DNA of 64,000 bases, taken from the NCBI RefSeq assembly GCF_947490095.1, contig NZ_CANLFS010000001.1, forward strand, positions 310,001 to 374,000, written 5' to 3'. Below the pieces are notes generated by a model. That model was not told where the DNA came from. It saw only the letters and a program-made list of their open reading frames with translations, and made no database searches. A program made the position numbers and the translations under genes. The DNA comes from an uncultured Halomonas sp. GTDB taxonomy: Bacteria; Pseudomonadota; Gammaproteobacteria; Pseudomonadales; Halomonadaceae. The stretch's first letter is position 1; each line of letters starts with the position of its first letter. Positions 37,250 to 48,124 of the stretch are shown here, in pieces.

Positions 37250-38458
37250 ATGGACTCTCTTCGCCGCCACTCTCTTATGATCCTCGTGCTCGGCAGCCTG
37301 GTGGTGACTCTCGCCATGGGCCTGCGTCACGGCTTCGGGCTGTTTCTCGAACCCATGAGCGCGGAGCTGGGCTGGGGCCGCGGCGTCTTCGCCTTCGCCC
37401 TGGCCATCCAGAACCTGCTGTGGGGCCTCTCGCAACCCCTGGCCGGCGCCCTGGCCGACCGCTATGGTGCCGCCCGCGTGGTCGTGGCCGGCGGTGCGCT
37501 CTACGCCCTGGGGCTCCTCTTCATGGGACTCTCCGACTCCGCGTTGGGCATGACCCTCTCGGCCGGCGTGTTGATCGGGCTCGGGCTATCCGGCACCACC
37601 TTCTCGGTGGTGCTGGGCGCGGTGGGACGCGCCGTGGCGCCGGAGAAGCGCAGCATGGCCATGGGCATCGTCAGCGCCGCGGGCTCCTTCGGCCAGTTCG
37701 CCATGCTGCCGGGGACGCTGGGGCTTCTCGAATGGGTCGGCTGGTCGGCGGCACTGCTTGTCATGGCCGCCATCGGCGCCCTGCTGCTGCCGCTGGGGGC
37801 CATGCTGCGTGACCGCCCCGCCCCCGCCACGGCGGACGATCTGCCGCTGCGCGAGGCGCTCGACGAAGCCGCCAATCATCGCGGCTTCTGGCTGCTCTGC
37901 CTGGGCTTCTTCGTGTGTGGTTTCCAGGTCGTGTTCATCGGGGTGCATCTGCCCGGCTATCTCTACGACAACGATATCGCCGTTCAGGTGGGCAGCACCG
38001 CACTGGCGCTGATCGGCCTGTTCAATATCTTCGGCACCTACTTCACCGGCTGGCTGGGCGGACGGTTCTCCAAGCCGCATCTGCTCAGCGGGATCTACCT
38101 GGCCCGTGCGGTCGTTATCACTCTCTTCGTGGTGATGCCCCTGAGCCCCACCACCACCTACCTGTTCGGTATCGCCATGGGCCTGCTGTGGCTCTCCACG
38201 GTGCCCTTGACCAACGGCATCGTCGCCTCGGTATTCGGCGTTCAGCACCTCTCGATGCTCGGCGGAATCGTCTTCCTCTTCCACCAGCTCGGCTCCTTCA
38301 TGGGCGTCTGGCTGGGGGGCTTTCTCTACGACCTCCAGGGCGATTACGCGGTGGTCTGGAAGCTGGCCATCCTGCTCGGCGTCATGGCCGCCGCCCTGCA
38401 CTGGTGGATCAGCGAGGCACCGGTGCAGCGCGAACGGCGCCAGGAGGTGGAAGCATGA
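37250..38458 (+). CDS. MFS transporter (monocarboxylate/oxalate-antiporter type)
   Basis: The 402-residue protein has 12 hydrophobic segments. It has the opening MGLRHGFGLFLEPMSAELGW and the loop 2-3 motif GALADRYGAARV typical of the MCT/OxlT-like branch of the MFS. The rest includes VLGAVGRAVAPEKRSMAMGIVSAAGSFGQ and HLSMLGGIVFLFHQLGSFMGVWLGG. It probably carries small organic anions; the substrate is unknown. The RBS is weak (CGGGACG). It overlaps a 41-residue membrane micro-protein gene. Confidence 0.85.
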   Translation: MDSLRRHSLMILVLGSLVVTLAMGLRHGFGLFLEPMSAELGWGRGVFAFALAIQNLLWGLSQPLAGALADRYGAARVVVAGGALYALGLLFMGLSDSALGMTLSAGVLIGLGLSGTTFSVVLGAVGRAVAPEKRSMAMGIVSAAGSFGQFAMLPGTLGLLEWVGWSAALLVMAAIGALLLPLGAMLRDRPAPATADDLPLREALDEAANHRGFWLLCLGFFVCGFQVVFIGVHLPGYLYDNDIAVQVGSTALALIGLFNIFGTYFTGWLGGRFSKPHLLSGIYLARAVVITLFVVMPLSPTTTYLFGIAMGLLWLSTVPLTNGIVASVFGVQHLSMLGGIVFLFHQLGSFMGVWLGGFLYDLQGDYAVVWKLAILLGVMAAALHWWISEAPVQRERRQEVEA

Positions 38459-38580
38459 GTCGTCGCCTGACGTTACGCATCGCCGCCGCCATCATCACTG
38501 CCGTCACCCTGGCCCTGGTGTGGTGGGGCTGGCACCAGCTGGATGGCGCCCTGCTGCTGCTCGGCAGCCGGCTGTGTTGA
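38455..38580 (+). CDS. Small single-span membrane protein coupled to the MFS gene
   Basis: This 41-residue frame starts four bases before the MFS stop (ATGA) behind a good RBS (CAGGAGGTGG, five bases upstream). It encodes a basic N-terminus (SRRLTLR), one long hydrophobic segment (IAAAIITAVTLALVWWGW) and a short tail ending in Cys. It could be an accessory subunit of the transporter. I do not recognise a family. Confidence 0.6.
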   Translation: MSRRLTLRIAAAIITAVTLALVWWGWHQLDGALLLLGSRLC

Positions 38581-38596
38581 TAGCCGTCTCGCCTGT

Positions 38597-39475
38597 TCAG
38601 GCGTTATGGACCACCCGGCCCAGCTCGCCGAGGTCATAGCCGCCCAGGGCCTGGGCGCGCTCGAGGAAGCGCGGCTCCCGGGCGAAGGCCAGTAGCCGCT
38701 GCACCGGCGGTTCGAAGTAGCTGCGCCGGCACAGCGCCAGGTCGAAGTGCTCCCGGTGCAAGGGCACAAAGGCAAGCCCCTGGCGCCTCGCCGCCGCCTC
38801 TACCCCCAGCCCCGCATCCGCCTCGCCCTGACGCACCGCCAGGGCGAGGTCATCCTCCGAGAGCGCGGGGTGCTCGGCAAACTGTAGCCATGAGGCCGCC
38901 ACGCCCGCCTGGTGCAACAGCCAGGTGAGCAGGCGGGCCGCGCCGGCATCCGGCTGGCGATGCGCGACACGCACCCCGGACTTCACCAGGTCGGCCAGGC
39001 GCTGGATGCCCAGCGGATTACCCGGCGCCAGCAGCAAGCCCTGCCGGCGAGTCGCCCAGCGCACCATCACCAGGTCACGCATGCCCCCCATGCCCAGGGT
39101 CTCGGGGCGGTTGTAGTCACCGTTCTCGGCATCCAGCAGATGCAGCCCGGCAAGCATCGCACGCCCCTCCACCAGGCGCCGGACACCATCCCCACTGCCC
39201 TGGCACAGCAGCGCCAGCTGAGAGCCACTCTCGCGCACGGCCCACTCGAGCAGCGGGTCCTGGCTGCCGGCCAATACGGCCGGCACCGGCCGGGCCCTGG
39301 CCTGGTCGCCCTCCAGATGGTTCATCAGCCACAGGTCGACGCTATGGCGAGGAAACAGCAGCTTGCCCGTCACCCGCACACAGGGAATGGCCCCCTGGCG
39401 CACCAGATCATAGACCTTGCGCTCCTTGAGGCGCAGATAGTCCGCCACCTCGGCCGTCGTCAGATAGGTGTGCAT
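38597..39475 (-). CDS. HTH / substrate-binding-domain regulator of the tungstate operon
   Basis: The 292-residue product starts with an excisionase-type helix-turn-helix (YLTTAEVADYLRLKERKVYDLVRQGAIPCVRVTGKLLF, residues 4-41). A periplasmic-binding-protein-like domain follows (PF12727 style: ALLCQGSGDGVRRLVEGRAMLAGLHLLD, GLLLAPGNPLGIQRLADL, DDLALAVRQGEADAGLGVEAAA). Such fusions sense molybdate or tungstate and sit beside their transporters. It is divergent from tupBCA over an AT-rich gap, so it probably controls that operon. A remnant of a relative's 3' end lies at 36822. Confidence 0.8.
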   Translation of the reverse strand: MHTYLTTAEVADYLRLKERKVYDLVRQGAIPCVRVTGKLLFPRHSVDLWLMNHLEGDQARARPVPAVLAGSQDPLLEWAVRESGSQLALLCQGSGDGVRRLVEGRAMLAGLHLLDAENGDYNRPETLGMGGMRDLVMVRWATRRQGLLLAPGNPLGIQRLADLVKSGVRVAHRQPDAGAARLLTWLLHQAGVAASWLQFAEHPALSEDDLALAVRQGEADAGLGVEAAARRQGLAFVPLHREHFDLALCRRSYFEPPVQRLLAFAREPRFLERAQALGGYDLGELGRVVHNA

Positions 39476-39589
39476 GCTTCCGCCTCCACAGATACTGCAT
39501 ATTACTGTTTTTTGATGTTTTGATTACTTTAGTGCATGCATATTGAAACCTGAACGCACAAGATGCCAGCAAGAACCTTGGAGAACCGC
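39476..39589. promoter_or_regulatory. AT-rich divergent promoter region of the tungstate operon
   Basis: This 114-bp gap is far more AT-rich than its surroundings. It contains two similar words, CTGCATATTACTG near 39497 and GTGCATGCATATTG near 39532, separated by a T-rich block. They are candidate operator sites for the regulator. I could not place -35 and -10 boxes with convincing spacing. Confidence 0.4.
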
Positions 39590-40294
39590 ATGCCCAGCGA
39601 TACCAGCGCCCTGAACACGGCCCTGAGCCTGATTCTCGGCTTCGACCCCGCGTTAATGGAAATCGTGGCCCTGTCGCTGCGGGTCTCGCTTGCCGCCGTG
39701 CTCATGGCCGCCGTGGTGGGGCTGCCGCTGGGTGCCGCCCTGGCGCTATGGCGCTTCCCGGGCCACGGCGCCCTGGTGGTGGCACTCAACGCCCTGATGG
39801 GGCTGCCGCCGGTCGTGGCAGGGCTGTGCGTTTATCTGTTGCTGTCCCGCGCCGGGCCGCTGGGCGAGCTGGGGCTGCTGTTCACGCCCACCGCCATGAT
39901 AGTGGCCCAGCTGGTACTGGTGCTGCCCATCATCGCCGCCCTGGCCCGCCAGCAGGTGGAGGAGCTTCACCTGGAATATCGCGAACAGCTCACCTCCCTG
40001 GGGCTGTCGCGGCTGCGCATGATTCCCACCCTGCTGTGGGACGCCCGCCTGGGGCTGGTCACGGTGATCCTGGCGGGCTTCGGCCGCGCCAGTGCCGAGG
40101 TCGGCGCGGTGATGATCGTGGGGGGCAACATCGATGGCGTCACCCGGATGATGACCACCGCCATCGTGCTGGAGACCAGCAAGGGCAACCTGGCCCTGGC
40201 ACTGGGCCTGGGCATCGTGCTGCTGGGGCTGGTGGCGCTGGTCAATGCCATCGCCTATGTGGTGGGCGAAACGGCCAGGAGGCGGCTGGGATGA
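39590..40294 (+). CDS. tupB: Tungstate ABC transporter permease
   Basis: The 234-residue inner-membrane permease has about six hydrophobic helices. The binding-protein-dependent transport loop is EQLTSLGLSRLRMIPTLLWDARLGLVTVILAGFGRASAEVGAVMIVGGNI, with the TupB-type GRASAEVGAVMIVGGNI. I chose ATG 39590 because GGAG lies seven bases upstream; the ATG at 39563 has no RBS. It overlaps tupC by four bases. Confidence 0.9.
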   Translation: MPSDTSALNTALSLILGFDPALMEIVALSLRVSLAAVLMAAVVGLPLGAALALWRFPGHGALVVALNALMGLPPVVAGLCVYLLLSRAGPLGELGLLFTPTAMIVAQLVLVLPIIAALARQQVEELHLEYREQLTSLGLSRLRMIPTLLWDARLGLVTVILAGFGRASAEVGAVMIVGGNIDGVTRMMTTAIVLETSKGNLALALGLGIVLLGLVALVNAIAYVVGETARRRLG

Positions 40295-41016
40295 ACGACA
40301 TGGCCACACGCCTCATGACCGACACCTCGACCCTGAGCCTCGAGGGCGTGACCTTCACGCATCGTGGCCAGCGCCTGCTGGGCCCCCTGGACCTGTGCCT
40401 GACGGGGTGCAAGCGCACCCTGGTGATGGGCCCCAACGGTGCCGGCAAGAGCCTGATGATGCGCCTGGCCCACGGGCTGCTCGCCCCCACCCGGGGGGAC
40501 GTTCGCTGGGAGGGGCGCGCCCCGCGCCAGGCCATGGTGTTCCAGCGCCCGGTGCTGCTGAAGCGCTCGGTCCTGGCGAATCTGGTCTACGCCCTGGCGG
40601 TCAACGGCACGCCGCGGTGCCGGCGCAAGGCGCGCGCCCGCGAGGCCCTGGAGCGCTTCGGCCTGGGATCGCTGGAGCGTCGGCCGGCCCGGGTGCTGTC
40701 CGGCGGCGAGCAGCAGCGCCTGGCCCTGGCCCGCGCCTGGCTGCTCGAGCCCGAGGTGCTGTTCCTCGACGAGCCCACCTCCGCCCTGGACCCCGCCGCC
40801 ATCCTGGCGGTCGAGCGCGCGGTTCAGGAGTTTCACGTTGGCGGCACCCGCATCCTGATGAGCAGCCACGACCTTCACCAGGCGCGCCGCCTGGCCGACG
40901 AGGTGCTGTTCCTCAACGCCGGACGGCTGATCGAACACACCGACGCCGCCACCTTTTTCACGGCCCCCGCCTCGTGCGAGGCGCGGGCCTTTATCCGCGG
41001 AGAGCTGGTGCTCTAG
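40291..41016 (+). CDS. tupC: Tungstate ABC transporter ATP-binding protein
   Basis: The 241-residue ABC ATPase has Walker A GPNGAGKS near residue 49, signature LSGGEQQRLALARA near 136, Walker B VLFLDEPTSALDP and switch His in SSHDLHQARRLADEV. It powers uptake together with TupB, in the cytoplasm at the inner membrane. ATGA overlap with tupB; tupA follows 59 bp later. Confidence 0.9.
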   Translation: MNDMATRLMTDTSTLSLEGVTFTHRGQRLLGPLDLCLTGCKRTLVMGPNGAGKSLMMRLAHGLLAPTRGDVRWEGRAPRQAMVFQRPVLLKRSVLANLVYALAVNGTPRCRRKARAREALERFGLGSLERRPARVLSGGEQQRLALARAWLLEPEVLFLDEPTSALDPAAILAVERAVQEFHVGGTRILMSSHDLHQARRLADEVLFLNAGRLIEHTDAATFFTAPASCEARAFIRGELVL

Positions 41017-41075
41017 GCCAGCCTCTTCGCACCATGCCTGTAAAACTCGACCTCTCTTAAAATAAGGAAACGACC

Positions 41076-41891
41076 ATGCATCACAAGGCACGCATTGCAC
41101 TGACCGCCGCCGGCCTGATGGGCCTCTCGATGGCCGCCCAGGCCCAGGACGGCGAGAGCTATATCACCCTGGCCTCCACCACCTCCACCGAGAACTCGGG
41201 GCTGTTCGACGCCATCATCCCCCAGTTCACCGACAAGACCGGCATCGAGGTACGCGTGGTGGCCGTGGGCACCGGCCAGGCCTTCGAGATCGCCCGCCGC
41301 GGCGACGCCGACAGCCTGCTGGTGCACGACACCGCCGGTGAAGAGAAATTTGTCGAAGAGGGCTACGGCACCGAGCGCGCCAATGTCATGTACAACGACT
41401 TCGTGCTGATCGGCCCCGGCGGCGACCCGGCCGGCATCGCCGATGCCGAAACCGTGGCCGAGGCGATGCAGCTGATCGCCGAGTCCGGGGCGCCCTTCGC
41501 CTCCCGCGGCGATGACAGCGGCACCAACCGCGCCGAACTGCGCCTGTGGGATGCCGCCGATGTCGAAGCCGAGGGTGACTGGTACCGCGAGCTGGGCAGC
41601 GGCATGGGGCCGACCCTCAACACCGCCGCCGGCATGGACGCCTACGTGATGAGCGACCGCGCCACCTGGGTCGCCTTCGACAACCCCCAGAACCTCGAGC
41701 TGCTGTTCGAGGGCGACGACGCCCTCTTCAACCAGTACGGCAGCATCCTGATCGATGCCGAGCGCCACCCTCACCTCAAGCATGACCAGGCCGAGCAGTG
41801 GCATGAGTGGTTGCTCTCCGACGCGGGCCAGCAGGCCATCGGCGAATTCGAGGTCCAGGGCCAGCAGTTGTTCTTCCCCAACGCCGAGTGA
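41076..41891 (+). CDS. tupA: Tungstate-binding periplasmic protein
   Basis: The 271-residue product has a signal peptide (IALTAAGLMGLSMAAQAQ, cleavage near residue 24). The TupA oxyanion-binding opening is ITLASTTSTENSGLFDAIIPQF, followed by VRVVAVGTGQAFEIARRGDADSLLVHD and FASRGDDSGTNRAELRLW. The TTST and SRGDDSGT loops are characteristic of tungstate-selective TupA. Molybdate binding cannot be excluded from sequence. AAGGAAA lies seven bases upstream of ATG 41076. Confidence 0.9.
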   Translation: MHHKARIALTAAGLMGLSMAAQAQDGESYITLASTTSTENSGLFDAIIPQFTDKTGIEVRVVAVGTGQAFEIARRGDADSLLVHDTAGEEKFVEEGYGTERANVMYNDFVLIGPGGDPAGIADAETVAEAMQLIAESGAPFASRGDDSGTNRAELRLWDAADVEAEGDWYRELGSGMGPTLNTAAGMDAYVMSDRATWVAFDNPQNLELLFEGDDALFNQYGSILIDAERHPHLKHDQAEQWHEWLLSDAGQQAIGEFEVQGQQLFFPNAE

Positions 41892-41937
41892 ATGACCGGG
41901 GAGATTGGACATTCGTCGTACAAGTCACCGAGCGCAC

Positions 41938-41953
41938 TTTACGTTAACGTAAA
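41938..41953. promoter_or_regulatory. LiuR-type operator of the leucine-degradation operon
   Basis: TTTACGTTAACGTAAA is a perfect 16-bp palindrome matching the known LiuR (MerR-family) binding motif of proteobacterial liu operons. A -10-like TAGTCT at 41961-41966 begins 17 bp after TTTACG, so the operator overlaps the -35 region, as usual for MerR-family control. The liuR gene itself is not in the window. Confidence 0.82.
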
Positions 41954-42000
41954 CCTGTCCTAGTCTTGGGCCATACGGAATCATCATCCGCTATGGTCCA

Positions 42001-42038
42001 TTGTGGCGTCCCTGCATCTCACTCCACGGACGCCACAA
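42001..42038 (+). promoter_or_regulatory. Perfect stem-loop in the liuA leader
   Basis: ttgtggcgtcc at 42001-42011 pairs perfectly with ggacgccacaa at 42028-42038, with a 16-base loop. It lies between the proposed promoter and the liuA start at 42063 and has no T run, so it is more likely an mRNA-stability or regulatory structure, or a second operator, than a terminator. Confidence 0.6.
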
Positions 42039-42062
42039 CCCTGACAAGAACGGGAGCTCCCC

Positions 42063-43232
42063 ATGCACACGCCCTTCAAGCCGCTCGACTTCGGCCACGA
42101 CGAAGAACTCAACATGCTGCGCGAACAGGTCAACGCCTTCGCCCGCGATGAGATCGCCCCGCGCGCCGCCGAGATCGACGAGAACAACGAGTTCCCCAAC
42201 GACCTCTGGCAGAAGTTCGGCGACATGGGCCTGCTGGGCATCACCGTCTCCGAAGAGGATGGCGGCACCGGCATGGGGTATCTGGCCCACTGCATCGCCA
42301 TGGAGGAAATCTCCCGGGCCAGCGCCTCGGTCGGCCTCTCCTACGGTGCCCACTCCAACCTCTGCGTCAACCAGCTCAAGATCAACGCCAACGCGGAACA
42401 GAAGGCCAAGTACCTGCCCAAGCTGATGAGCGGCGAGCATGTTGGCGCGCTGGCCATGTCCGAGCCCGGCGCCGGGTCCGACGTCGTCTCCATGAAGCTG
42501 CGTGCCCGCCTGGATGGCGACAAGTACATCCTCAACGGCAACAAGATGTGGATCACCAACGGTCCCGACGCCGACACCCTGGTGGTCTATGCCAAGACCG
42601 ACCCGGACGCCGGCTCCAAGGGCATCACCGCCTTTATCATCGAGAAGGGCATGCCCGGCTTCTCCACCGCCCAGAAACTCGACAAGCTCGGCATGCGCGG
42701 CTCCAATACCTGTGAGCTCGTCTTCCAGGACTGCGAGGTGCCTGTCGAGAATGTGCTCGGCGAGGTTGGCAAGGGCGTGCGCGTGCTGATGAGCGGCCTC
42801 GACTACGAGCGCACCGTGCTCGCCGCCGGCCCCATCGGCATCATGCAGGCCGCCCTGGATATCGTGGTGCCCTATATCCACGAGCGTAAGCAGTTCGGCC
42901 AGTCCATCGGCGAGTTTCAGCTGGTGCAGGGCAAGGTGGCCGACATGTACACCACCCTCAATGCCTGCCGCGCCTATCTCTACGCCGTGGCGGCCGGCTG
43001 CGACCGCGGCCAGACCTCCCGCAAGGACGCCGCTGGCGTCATCCTCTACTGCGCCGAGAAGGCCACCCAGGTGGCGCTGGACGCCATCCAGCTGCTGGGC
43101 GGCAATGGCTACATCAACGAGTATCCCACCGGCCGCCTGCTGCGCGACGCCAAGCTCTACGAGATCGGCGCCGGCACCAGCGAGATCCGCCGCATGCTGA
43201 TCGGCCGCGAGCTGTTCAACGAATCCGTTTAA
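42063..43232 (+). CDS. liuA: Isovaleryl-CoA dehydrogenase
   Basis: This FAD-dependent acyl-CoA dehydrogenase of 389 residues converts isovaleryl-CoA to 3-methylcrotonyl-CoA in leucine degradation. It shows [38 protein letters not shown] (FAD/substrate loop), [31 protein letters not shown] and the catalytic-Glu region of IVDs, ending in [17 protein letters not shown]. It is the first gene of liuABCDE. An 83-bp repeat element separates it from liuB. Confidence 0.92.
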   Translation: MHTPFKPLDFGHDEELNMLREQVNAFARDEIAPRAAEIDENNEFPNDLWQKFGDMGLLGITVSEEDGGTGMGYLAHCIAMEEISRASASVGLSYGAHSNLCVNQLKINANAEQKAKYLPKLMSGEHVGALAMSEPGAGSDVVSMKLRARLDGDKYILNGNKMWITNGPDADTLVVYAKTDPDAGSKGITAFIIEKGMPGFSTAQKLDKLGMRGSNTCELVFQDCEVPVENVLGEVGKGVRVLMSGLDYERTVLAAGPIGIMQAALDIVVPYIHERKQFGQSIGEFQLVQGKVADMYTTLNACRAYLYAVAAGCDRGQTSRKDAAGVILYCAEKATQVALDAIQLLGGNGYINEYPTGRLLRDAKLYEIGAGTSEIRRMLIGRELFNESV

Positions 43233-43234
43233 CC

Positions 43235-43320
43235 TAAGCCGTAAGCTATAAGCTGTAAGCTGTAAGTGACTGCAAAACCGGGTTTTCTTACAGCTTCAGG
43301 CGTACCGCTTACAGCTCCCC
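43235..43320. repeat. GTAAGCY inverted repeat element, copy B
   Basis: The left arm 43235-43267 has four to five GTAAGC(C/T)-like heptamers. The right arm 43288-43320 carries the inverted form (CTTACAGCTT and GCTTACAGCT). It fills the gap between liuA and liuB and ends just before the liuB RBS. It belongs to the same family as 10085-10206 and 44955-45058. Confidence 0.75.
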
Positions 43321-43330
43321 GGAGGGGTAC

Positions 43331-44938
43331 ATGGCAATCCTGCAAACCCAGATCAATCCGCGCAGCGACGGCTTCCAGGCCAACGAGGCGGCGATGCGCG
43401 ACGAGGTGATGAGGCTGCGTGAGCTCACCGCCGCCATCGCCCAGGGCGGCGGCGAGAAGGCCCGCGCCCGCCACGAGAGCCGCGGCAAGCTGTTCGTGCG
43501 CGACCGCATCGACCACCTGATCGACGAGGGCTCGCCCTTCCTCGAATTCTCGGCCCTGGCCGCCCATGAGGTCTACGACTCCGCGATACCCGCCGCCGGT
43601 GTGGTCACCGGCATCGGCCGGGTCTCGGGCGTGGAATGCGTGATCGTCGCCAACGACGCCACCGTCAAGGGCGGCACCTACTTCCCGCTGACCGTCAAGA
43701 AGCACCTGCGCGCCCAGGAGATCGCCCGCAAGCACCGCCTGCCGTGTATCTACCTGGTCGACTCCGGCGGCGCCTTCCTGCCCCGCCAGGACGAGGTCTT
43801 CCCGGACCGCGACCACTTCGGCCGCATCTTCTTCAACCAGGCCACCCTCTCTGCCGAGGGCATCCCCCAGATCGCCGTGGTCATGGGCTCATGCACCGCG
43901 GGCGGCGCCTATGTGCCGGCCATGGCCGATGAGTCGATCATCGTGCGCGAGCAGGGCACCATCTTCCTGGGCGGCCCGCCGCTGGTGAAGGCCGCCACCG
44001 GCGAGAGCATCAGCGCCGAGGACCTGGGCGGTGCCGACGTTCACACCAAGAAGAGCGGCGTGGCCGACCACTACGCCGAGAACGACGCCCACGCCCTGCA
44101 GTTGGCGCGCGCCAGCGTATCGCGGCTCAACTGGCAGAAGCGCGGCCAGCTGAAGATGCAGGAGCCCAGGGCCCCGCGCCTGGACCCCAGCGAGCTCTAC
44201 GGCATCGTCGGCACCGACCTCAAGAAACCTTATGACGTGCGTGAAGTGATCGCGCGCATCGTCGACGACTCCGACTTCGACGAATTCAAGCGCTACTACG
44301 GCGACACCCTGGTCACCGGCTTCGCGCATATCCACGGCTATCCGGTGGGCATCGTCGCCAACAACGGCGTGTTGTTCTCGGAATCCGCCGTGAAGGGCGC
44401 GCACTTCATCGAGCTGTGTGCTCAGCGCAAGATTCCGCTGATCTTCCTGCAGAACATCACCGGCTTTATGGTGGGCTCGAAGTACGAGCACGAGGGCATC
44501 GCCAAGCACGGCGCCAAGCTGGTGACCGCCGTGGCCTGTGCCAAGGTACCCAAGTTCACCGTGCTGATCGGCGGCAGCTTCGGCGCCGGCAACTACGGCA
44601 TGTGCGGCCGTGCCTTTGAACCCAACCTGCTGTTCATGTGGCCCAATGCGCGCATCTCGGTGATGGGCGGCGAGCAGGCCGCCGGCGTACTGGCCCAGGT
44701 CAAGCGCGAGCAGATGGAACGCGAAGGCAGCGAATGGTCGCAAGAGGCGGAAGAGGCCTTCAAGCGACCCACCCGCGATCAGTACGAGCACCAGGGCCAC
44801 CCCAACTACGCCAGCGCCCGGCTCTGGGACGACGGCGTCATCGACCCCGCCCAGACCCGCGACGTGCTCGGCCTGTCGCTGGCCGCCGCCATGAACGCCG
44901 ACGTGGAAGACACCAAGTTCGGCGTGTTCCGGATGTAG
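43331..44938 (+). CDS. liuB: Methylcrotonoyl-CoA carboxylase, carboxyltransferase (beta) subunit
   Basis: The 535-residue beta subunit transfers CO2 from carboxybiotin to 3-methylcrotonyl-CoA. It has [58 protein letters not shown], the oxyanion-hole regions [12 protein letters not shown] and [26 protein letters not shown] and [13 protein letters not shown]. It pairs with LiuD. GGAGG lies eight bases upstream of ATG 43331. Confidence 0.95.
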   Translation: MAILQTQINPRSDGFQANEAAMRDEVMRLRELTAAIAQGGGEKARARHESRGKLFVRDRIDHLIDEGSPFLEFSALAAHEVYDSAIPAAGVVTGIGRVSGVECVIVANDATVKGGTYFPLTVKKHLRAQEIARKHRLPCIYLVDSGGAFLPRQDEVFPDRDHFGRIFFNQATLSAEGIPQIAVVMGSCTAGGAYVPAMADESIIVREQGTIFLGGPPLVKAATGESISAEDLGGADVHTKKSGVADHYAENDAHALQLARASVSRLNWQKRGQLKMQEPRAPRLDPSELYGIVGTDLKKPYDVREVIARIVDDSDFDEFKRYYGDTLVTGFAHIHGYPVGIVANNGVLFSESAVKGAHFIELCAQRKIPLIFLQNITGFMVGSKYEHEGIAKHGAKLVTAVACAKVPKFTVLIGGSFGAGNYGMCGRAFEPNLLFMWPNARISVMGGEQAAGVLAQVKREQMEREGSEWSQEAEEAFKRPTRDQYEHQGHPNYASARLWDDGVIDPAQTRDVLGLSLAAAMNADVEDTKFGVFRM

Positions 44939-44954
44939 ACCCACGCTTCGCGTG

Positions 44955-45058
44955 GAGCCGTAAGCTGTAAGCCGTAAGCCATACGCCCGGTTAGCGATGT
45001 CTGGTGCTGTTCTCGAAGGGGTTTCTTACAGCTCACAGCTTATAGCTTACAGCTATTG
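44955..45058. repeat. GTAAGCY inverted repeat element, copy C
   Basis: The left arm 44955-44985 has three GTAAGCY heptamers. The right arm 45025-45058 carries inverted copies (CTTACAGCT, CACAGCTTATAGCTTACAGCT). The unrelated 40-bp centre differs from copies A and B. It lies between liuB and liuC. A small hairpin (ccacgc/gcgtgg, 44941-44955) precedes it. Confidence 0.75.
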
Positions 45059-45072
45059 AAAAGAGGTCTGAG

Positions 45073-45935
45073 ATGTCAGATACCCCTACCTATTCACGTT
45101 TGGATCTGGACGAACGCGGCGTCGCCTGGCTGACGCTGGATCGCCCCGAGATCCATAACGCCTTCGATGACAGCCTGATCGCCGAGCTCAACGCTCACCT
45201 GGAGCACCTCCACGCGGCCGCCCACCGGGGCGAGGTACGCGTGGTGGTGCTGGGCTCCGAGGGCAAGAGCTTCTCCGCCGGGGCCGACCTGGGCTGGATG
45301 AAGCGCATGGTCGAGTATGATTTCGAGGGCAACCTCGCCGACTCGCGCAAGCTCTCGGCGCTGATGCACGGCCTGGACACCCTGCCCTGCCCCACGCTCT
45401 GCCGGATGCAGGGCGCCGCCTTCGGCGGCGCCGTGGGTCTTGCCGCCTGCTGTGACCTGGTCGTCGCCTCCGAGAAGGCCAGGTTCTGCCTCTCCGAGGT
45501 CAAGATCGGCCTCTCACCGGCGGTGATCAGCCCCTATGTGCAACGCGCCATTGGCGAGCGCCAGATGCGCCGCTACGCGCTGACCGCCGAGGTCATCGAT
45601 GCGCCCAGCGCCCAGGACCTGGGCCTGGCCCACCGCGTCGTCCCCCATGACGACCTCGACGCCGCCGTGACGGCGATGCTCGACACCCTGCTGGCCGGCT
45701 CGCCCCAGGCCCAGCGCGCCACCAAGGCGCTGCTCGCCGACGTGGCCCGCGACCCCGACAGCGACGCCACCCGCGAGCATACCTGCCGGGTGATCGGCGA
45801 GCTGCGCGTCAGCGAAGAGGGACAGGAAGGCCTGACCAGCTTCTTCGAGAAGCGCCGCCCCGCCTGGACCCAACCCTCTGCTCCTGAAGCACCCGCTTCA
45901 AAGGAACAGCCCCCCCGTGCCGCGGAGCCCCGCTC

Positions 45936-45939
<4 letters not shown>
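45073..45939 (+). CDS. liuC: Methylglutaconyl-CoA hydratase (enoyl-CoA hydratase family)
   Basis: This 288-residue crotonase-fold enzyme hydrates 3-methylglutaconyl-CoA to HMG-CoA. It has WLTLDRPEIHNAFDD, GKSFSAGADLGWMKRM (oxyanion hole), RMQGAAFGGAVGLAACCDLVVASE (second oxyanion Gly and catalytic region), and FCLSEVKIGLSPAVISPYV with the catalytic Glu in SEVKIGLSPA. The Pro/Ala-rich C-terminal tail is not part of the fold. It overlaps liuD by four bases. Confidence 0.9.
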
Positions 45940-47987
<2,048 letters not shown>

Positions 47988-48000
47988 CACGAGGCCCCGT

Positions 48001-48060
48001 GGGTCTGACCCCGGCGGTGGCCACTGCAACGAGCCACACTGCCAGGCAGGGGTCTGACCC
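48001..48060. repeat. Paired GGGTCTGACCC words between liuD and liuE
   Basis: The near-palindrome gggtctgaccc occurs at 48001-48011 and 48050-48060 in the 137-bp gap between liuD and liuE. The function is not evident. Confidence 0.5.
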
Positions 48061-48124
48061 GGAGGGGCCAGCCACCGAACTCGAAATAGACCGCTATCCA
48101 GGCTGCAAGAATCGGAGACAATAG

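Noticed and set aside
48001-48060. The two GGGTCTGACCC words as an insertion footprint
   Set aside because: No element, duplicated flanks or disrupted gene lies between them; recorded only as a short repeat.
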